A DNA stretch of 64,000 bases from Daldinia sp. FL1419. Its lineage: Eukaryota; Ascomycota; Sordariomycetes; Xylariales; Hypoxylaceae. The position numbers and the translations under genes were made by a program. The notes below the pieces were generated by a model, which searched no databases, was not told where the DNA came from, and was given only the letters and a program-made list of their open reading frames with translations. The stretch is taken from positions 1-64,000 of the forward strand of contig MU623416.1 in the NCBI GenBank assembly GCA_025201765.1. Reading direction: 5' to 3'. Numbering within the stretch: the stretch's first letter is position 1; each line of letters starts with the position of its first letter. This document shows, piece by piece, positions 59,855 to 64,000 of the stretch.

Positions 59855-61087
59855 CTAAGATTGAACAGCAAACTCGGGAGCACTCGCTGCTAAGAGACTC
59901 TGTATAGCTTCAAGCGAACTCAATTCAACGCCCAAGTCCGACTGCCCATCGAAGCCACCGGTATACCATTGCACACCACAGGTGGCATTGTTATAACCGC
60001 TGCAGCTAGCGGCGGCGCCCTGAGCAGTAGCCTCTAGCATCGCATCAATATTTGGCTTGACACTGGGAACCAACACAGCCGTCTTCCCCAACCAACGCGC
60101 CAGGCTGGCCTTGAAGCTAGTCTGGTCGATATTACACGCCGAGTCTAGTTCGCATTTCTGCTCGTACATCACGTTGGTAGCGTTAGGTGTAGGGCCAAAG
60201 AACGTGCTCTGTGCCGTGCCGACCAAGCCTTTTACTCTCTCTTCCCAGGTTGAGCTCTTAGTGAACGCATACATGTGGGCGGCACCATGGATGTAGGAGG
60301 CGATATTATAGCTCCACTCATCTTTGTTGATCCCGGTGCAGTTGGCATCCTTCTCGTCACCCGCACCGTCAAATACGTGGAAATCGGCACTGACGAAACC
60401 AACACCGGTAGACCAGTCCCAGACCTTGGTGGCCCAATCGCCGAAAGTCTGGTTGCCGGTGTACCGAGCGAGACGGGCGGCAGTCTGGAAGAAGCCCGCA
60501 TTGGTCACCGAGTTTTTGTAATTGTAGCCTTTCGCCGTCTCGGTAAATTGCCACTTGAGTCCACCCCCACAAGTTGCGCTGTCTTTATTCCACCGCGCCA
60601 CAAAATCCTCGAAGGCATTTGTGCCGATGGCGAGCCAAGAGTTGGCGCAATCATCGCTTACTTGGGTCTTAGACTTTTCACATGGCAGAGCTTGGAAGTT
60701 GTACTCCATCGCAGTAAGGGCGTTGTATACCCAATAGACTTGATCGTCATTGGCCTCCCACGACTCTTGCTCGGTTGGAACGAAATCGTAATTGGGTCCT
60801 AGGTTCTTTGCGAGCGCAGATAGGATATCGTCTTGGTAAGTTGTGTCGCCCGTATACACGGTATAGTCCATCAAGCCGTTCCAAGCCGAGCCGGATAGCC
60901 ACCAGAACCAAGGCTCTGGTTGTGTAAATTGTCCTGCCGTCGAGCTGGGATCATGATACACGTAGAGACCTTTCGCTACCTGAGCTGCATTCTCTTTGAC
61001 AGAGGTTTGGTCTTTGATGTTAAGGCTTAGAGAAGACGCGACAGGAGCGAGCGTTGCCCCCGCAACAATTTTGGATAACCTCGTCAT
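59855..61087 (-). CDS. Secreted GH76 alpha-1,6-mannanase (DFG5/DCW1-like)
   Basis: This single-exon gene encodes 410 residues. An N-terminal signal peptide (MTRLSKIVAGATLAPVASSL, cleavage near 20) precedes a GH76 domain. It contains the GH76 entry LNIKDQTSVKENAAQVAKGL, WFWWLSGSAWNGLMDYT and the catalytic Asp pair in EANDDQVYWV (Asp114-Asp115). Further helices contain CGGGLKWQF, KNSVTNAGFFQTAARLARYTGN and CGVQWYTGGFDGQSDLGVELSSLEA. The domain cleaves alpha-1,6-mannan backbones. Unlike yeast Dfg5/Dcw1, no C-terminal hydrophobic GPI signal is present, so the enzyme should be released, suiting either wall remodelling or mannan breakdown. Several N-glycosylation sequons are visible. It lies on the same strand as the permease and divergent from another secreted glycosidase. 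Confidence 0.93.
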   Translation of the reverse strand: MTRLSKIVAGATLAPVASSLSLNIKDQTSVKENAAQVAKGLYVYHDPSSTAGQFTQPEPWFWWLSGSAWNGLMDYTVYTGDTTYQDDILSALAKNLGPNYDFVPTEQESWEANDDQVYWVYNALTAMEYNFQALPCEKSKTQVSDDCANSWLAIGTNAFEDFVARWNKDSATCGGGLKWQFTETAKGYNYKNSVTNAGFFQTAARLARYTGNQTFGDWATKVWDWSTGVGFVSADFHVFDGAGDEKDANCTGINKDEWSYNIASYIHGAAHMYAFTKSSTWEERVKGLVGTAQSTFFGPTPNATNVMYEQKCELDSACNIDQTSFKASLARWLGKTAVLVPSVKPNIDAMLEATAQGAAASCSGYNNATCGVQWYTGGFDGQSDLGVELSSLEAIQSLLAASAPEFAVQS

Positions 61088-61130
61088 CTCGACTACTAAT
61101 AATTCTCTATACTGATTTCAAACTTGAGAA

Positions 61131-61153
61131 AAGAAGAAGAAGAAGAAGAAGAA
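61131..61153. repeat. AAG trinucleotide microsatellite
   Basis: About seven consecutive AAG units (plus strand) lie roughly 45 bp upstream of the GH76 ATG, so they would fall in the 5' leader or core promoter as CTT repeats on the transcribed strand. Confidence 0.8.
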
Positions 61154-61865
61154 AAATCGACAAGCCACGACTCGGCGATTCGAACACGCGTGTCGGCCGT
61201 CCATGCTAAAATATGTACATAGACGTACCCCTTTTTTGAAGCAACGTTGCCCATCTAGGCCGACAAGCGGGCTGCAGGAGTGAGCTGTCGATCATTTCAC
61301 CTTATGTGAGGGCGGGCGCCATATAAGAAAAAGGAAGTTGGATTACAATGGCCAGGAACACGCGAGTGGCTGAGCCAATGAATCGACTGCAACCCCCATG
61401 ATCCTTGGCGGCCTTAAGCTATTTCCAGTTACTGCGACAAAAGCACAACTGCTTTTTCGGTGTTTTTTTTGGTGCTTTGTGATCATCGAAACATCACCTG
61501 CATACATAGTACGTCTTCGGGACATTTATAGGAACATGTGCGGTTTTATATTTATAACTCCAGAGAGTTGCAAGCGTCGATCTTCAGGGTCCTTCAATCT
61601 GATATGCGAACTGGGGGCGCATATGTTCAATATTAAAAATGACGGTCGATCATTGCTTTGTTTACTCTATCAGGCGGTGATATTTGGCAGGCGTCAAGGC
61701 TTCTAGACTAACGTTTGATCCTTTGCATATATCAAAAAATTGAGCAGCGGAAAAGACAATTTTTGGTTGCACATATTAAACCAGTATGAGATATTACCCA
61801 CGCTAAGCTGCCCGGTATATCCTATCGGATCTAATAATGAGGTCTCTGTCAGGGCTCTAGCCCGT

Positions 61866-61902
61866 GCTACATATAGAACAAAGAACTCGTTCTATATGTA
61901 GC
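61866..61902. repeat. Perfect 14-bp inverted repeat (hairpin, 9-nt loop)
   Basis: The arm GCTACATATAGAAC (61866-61879) is exactly reversed as GTTCTATATGTAGC (61889-61902), around the loop AAAGAACTC. Pairing ends at both outer neighbours. It may be a palindromic protein-binding site, a terminator-like or RNA hairpin, or the remnant of a MITE end. Confidence 0.85.
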
Positions 61903-62048
61903 TGCCTTTAGCCATAGTTGTAGATAGGTTCCTCGCGGAACAACGAAGTTGTTTCCTTGCTTCTTGGTCCGCCTCGTGACAGTCTCTCGTATATGACTCC
62001 GAGGGTTTTAGAAGGATAGCGAGAAGAGAATACAGCGCAATGATAGGG

Positions 62049-62486
62049 TTAAATGACTATATAGCGATTGCCGGTTGCATCTAGGTTAGACGTCTTCCAA
62101 TCAGACCAATGCCCTAAAGTCATATATTTTGCATCCACAAAGTATTGTGTCGGTTGAGAAACACTATCGTCGATGACAAATTCTCTACGATATTCAAGAC
62201 TACCTACCCGACAGACTAGGCAATCACCTCGCTTAGATTCGAAGCCTATCGGCTTTGATGTTGAGTTAAACCATCGTGGTATACTCCAAGTCTTTCTGCT
62301 AGCTAAGCTACGATAGCTTCCCCACATTCCCCAGACTTCTAGCGGAGGTTGGCTGTTTACCCCAAATGCCCAGAAGCCAACCAGGACTAGGGTCATACCT
62401 AAAGAAATTGGACTTGGTAATTCGGGAAAGTCTACGCCGAAGAGCTCGGTTGAGAATATGAATAAATACCAATATGAAGGGAGCAT
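62049..62486 (-). CDS. Doubtful hypothetical protein, 145 residues
   Basis: An ATG-started frame begins only 58 bp from the divergent glycosidase ATG. It has one hydrophobic stretch (SPISLGMTLVLVGFWAFG, about residues 26-43) and a Trp-rich remainder with no domain I recognise. No splice sites or start context strengthen it. It may be an orphan gene, a relic, or chance within the promoter region. Confidence 0.25.
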   Translation of the reverse strand: MLPSYWYLFIFSTELFGVDFPELPSPISLGMTLVLVGFWAFGVNSQPPLEVWGMWGSYRSLASRKTWSIPRWFNSTSKPIGFESKRGDCLVCRVGSLEYRREFVIDDSVSQPTQYFVDAKYMTLGHWSDWKTSNLDATGNRYIVI

Positions 62487-62544
62487 AGTATAGCTTCAGG
62501 ATGAGGTATCAGAGGATCGTGAACGTCTCTAGAGTTAAACCAGC

Positions 62545-64000
62545 ATGACGTCTCTCCTGCTGCTTTCTCTACTGCCGACGTTGGCCTTGGCGGCGATCGA
62601 TCGGTGAGTCCTCTCTAAAACATCGAAAGTAACAGGTACATAGGTATATATAAGACTAATACGATCAAGACGTGCCGTAGTCTCTCGATTCAATGTGGTT
62701 CGCTCGACACTGCCAGATGTGATAACCAACCAGACAACTCCTCTCCAGGTTGGCAATGGAGATTTTGCCTTCAATGTCGACAATACGGGTATGCAGACAT
62801 TCATACCCTTCAACACGTTATCGAGTTGGGGTTGGCACAATGATTCCTTGCCGGCAAACGGGTGCGTGTCGAAAATAATCAAAAGAACTTAGCCTCATAG
62901 ATACTAACTGGTTTCTTTAGCGAAAAACTCAGCGACTACCACGGCGTCGAAGTATTGACGCACGGCAGAAATATCTCATACGACCTTGAGGATCCTGATC
63001 TACCAGAAGTTTCCAAGTGGCTCACCGCAAACCCCAATCGTATCAATTTGGGCCGCATTGGTCTCAAGTACAAGGGTGATAGTCTCCCACAATCGCTAAT
63101 CACGGACCCGCGGCAAGAATTAGATGTGTGGAACGGCATCATTACATCAACGTTCAAAGTCGACGGGAAAGATGCCAAAGTAGTGACCCAGGGAGACTTT
63201 GACTCTGATGCGGTCGTCTTCCAAATCGACTCGGAGCTCATTTCAACAGGGGATTTGCAAGTCGAGTTTGACTTCCCCTATCCTCCAAAGCACAACGTGT
63301 CAGCATCGTCGGACTTTGAGATTTTCATGGGGTCTTACGATTTCCCCTTGAATCACACGACGTCTATTGTTAAAGCACACAACGGGCCTCAAAATGGAGT
63401 TGCCCACATATACCACGAGATGCAAGAGACAACCTACTATGTCAATCTCCGATGGCCTTGCAAGTCGCCTCTATCCCTAACACGGAACGAACCTCAAGGT
63501 TCTAACGCGGTGACGGCGCATCGATATACGCTCTCGCCGGCAGCCTCACCCCGCTATGGGCATCCGCCAACTTCAATCTCTTTCACTGCCCACTTCTCTC
63601 TTGACTTGAAATTACCTGCTTCGCCATCAGCCATTAGGAAGCGCAATCCCATCGCTTGGAACCAATACTGGAACGAAGGAGGCTTCGTTGATCTTACCGA
63701 GTCGTCCAACCCCAGTTCTACAGAGCTTCAACGTCGTATCATCATGACGCAGTACTACATGAGGGTAAACAGCGCTGCCACAGGCCAGATTCCCCAAGAG
63801 AGCGGTCTCGTCTATAATGGATGGTGGGGGAAATTTCACCTCGAGATGGTCGTTTGGCACTGCGCCCACTGGGCAACGTGGGGTAAACAGCGGTATTTCG
63901 ATAGGATATTCCCCGCCATGTATGAAACTCTGATGCCCACGTCAAAAGCACGAACTCGGCGCATGGGCTGGGAGGGGGCTAGATGGCCCAAGATGACGGA
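62545..64000 (+). CDS. Secreted six-hairpin glycosidase-like protein (GH65/GH95-clan-like), 3' end outside window
   Basis: Three exons are visible (62545-62603, 62670-62861, 62921-beyond 64000), with introns of 66 and 59 nt, the second containing TACTAAC. About 440 residues are present and the frame is open at the edge. A signal peptide (MTSLLLLSLLPTLALAA) starts the chain. An N-terminal beta-rich domain with PLQVGNGDFAFNVDNTGMQTF follows, recalling the super-sandwich entry of (alpha/alpha)6 glycoside hydrolases of the GH65/GH95 type. The helical part begins near NGWWGKFHLEMVVWHCAHWATWG and MGWEGARWPKMTD, where acid residues next to Trp-rich helices are typical of the active-site region. The exact CAZy family and substrate are not certain. 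It is divergent from the GH76 mannanase, so the two may act on related polysaccharides outside the cell. Confidence 0.8.

Larger units (their letters stand above)
61088..62544. other. Divergent intergenic region with hairpin
   Basis: It contains the promoters of the divergent GH76 and six-hairpin glycosidase genes, an AAG microsatellite at about 61131-61153 and a perfect 14-bp inverted repeat at 61866-61902. A minus-strand frame at 62049-62486 is listed separately. Confidence 0.5.

Noticed and set aside
51351..61087. Classical secondary-metabolite cluster
   Set aside because: No PKS, NRPS, terpene synthase or pathway regulator is present; only accessory-type enzymes lie side by side.
61165..61195. 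Second tRNA-like word (CGATTCGAACACG)
   Set aside because: Only the T-loop-like core matches; no acceptor stem or anticodon arm could be drawn around it.

Overview
This window is nuclear DNA from a filamentous ascomycete (Pezizomycotina). A Sordariomycete, possibly Xylariales, is my inference from gene content and sequence style; nothing in the window proves the order. The basis is that genes are split by short introns (about 46-180 nt) with GTATGT/GTAAGT-type donors and TACTAAC-like branch points, that Pezizomycotina-type families such as a large NAD-glutamate dehydrogenase and Dal5-type permeases are present, that an extremely AT-rich block opens the window, and that intergenic DNA carries many microsatellites and ACCTAGGT/GGTACC words. 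I rebuilt the gene models by hand; every multi-exon model keeps reading frame across all its junctions.

Layout. 1-975 is an almost pure A+T block. 976-5788 is gene-poor and holds one small Cys-rich membrane protein, a D-arm-less tRNA-like relic and a stop-interrupted coding relic. 5789-8602 carries a secreted tetrapeptide-repeat protein and kynureninase. 8603-14188 is a 5.6 kb gene desert with repeats and one possible domain relic. 14189-53430 is a housekeeping block: NAD-GDH, a Cys-rich single-pass membrane protein, mitochondrial processing peptidase alpha, EF1A lysine methyltransferase, PP2A scaffold subunit, PheRS beta, myotubularin-like phosphatase, ribosomal protein S3, NIPA-type Mg2+ transporter, a large conserved acidic protein of unknown role, delta-COP, APC4 and an acyl-CoA-synthetase-like ligase.

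54431-64000 is more accessory in character: a SAM methyltransferase, a Dal5-type permease and a secreted GH76 alpha-1,6-mannanase, all on the minus strand like the ligase, then a divergent secreted six-hairpin glycosidase that runs off the right edge. The ligase, methyltransferase, permease and GH76 lie consecutively on one strand and could be a small co-regulated catabolic or specialised-metabolism group, but no PKS, NRPS, terpene backbone or transcription factor is present.

I found no CRISPR array, intact transposon, rDNA or prophage-like element, and no clear undescribed multi-gene system. The most interesting items are the FPSG-repeat secreted protein, the unknown acidic protein, the exon of the granulin-like membrane protein bracketed by a 13-bp direct repeat, the two relics near 4.5-5.4 kb, a telobox upstream of RPS3, and the right-hand accessory gene set.
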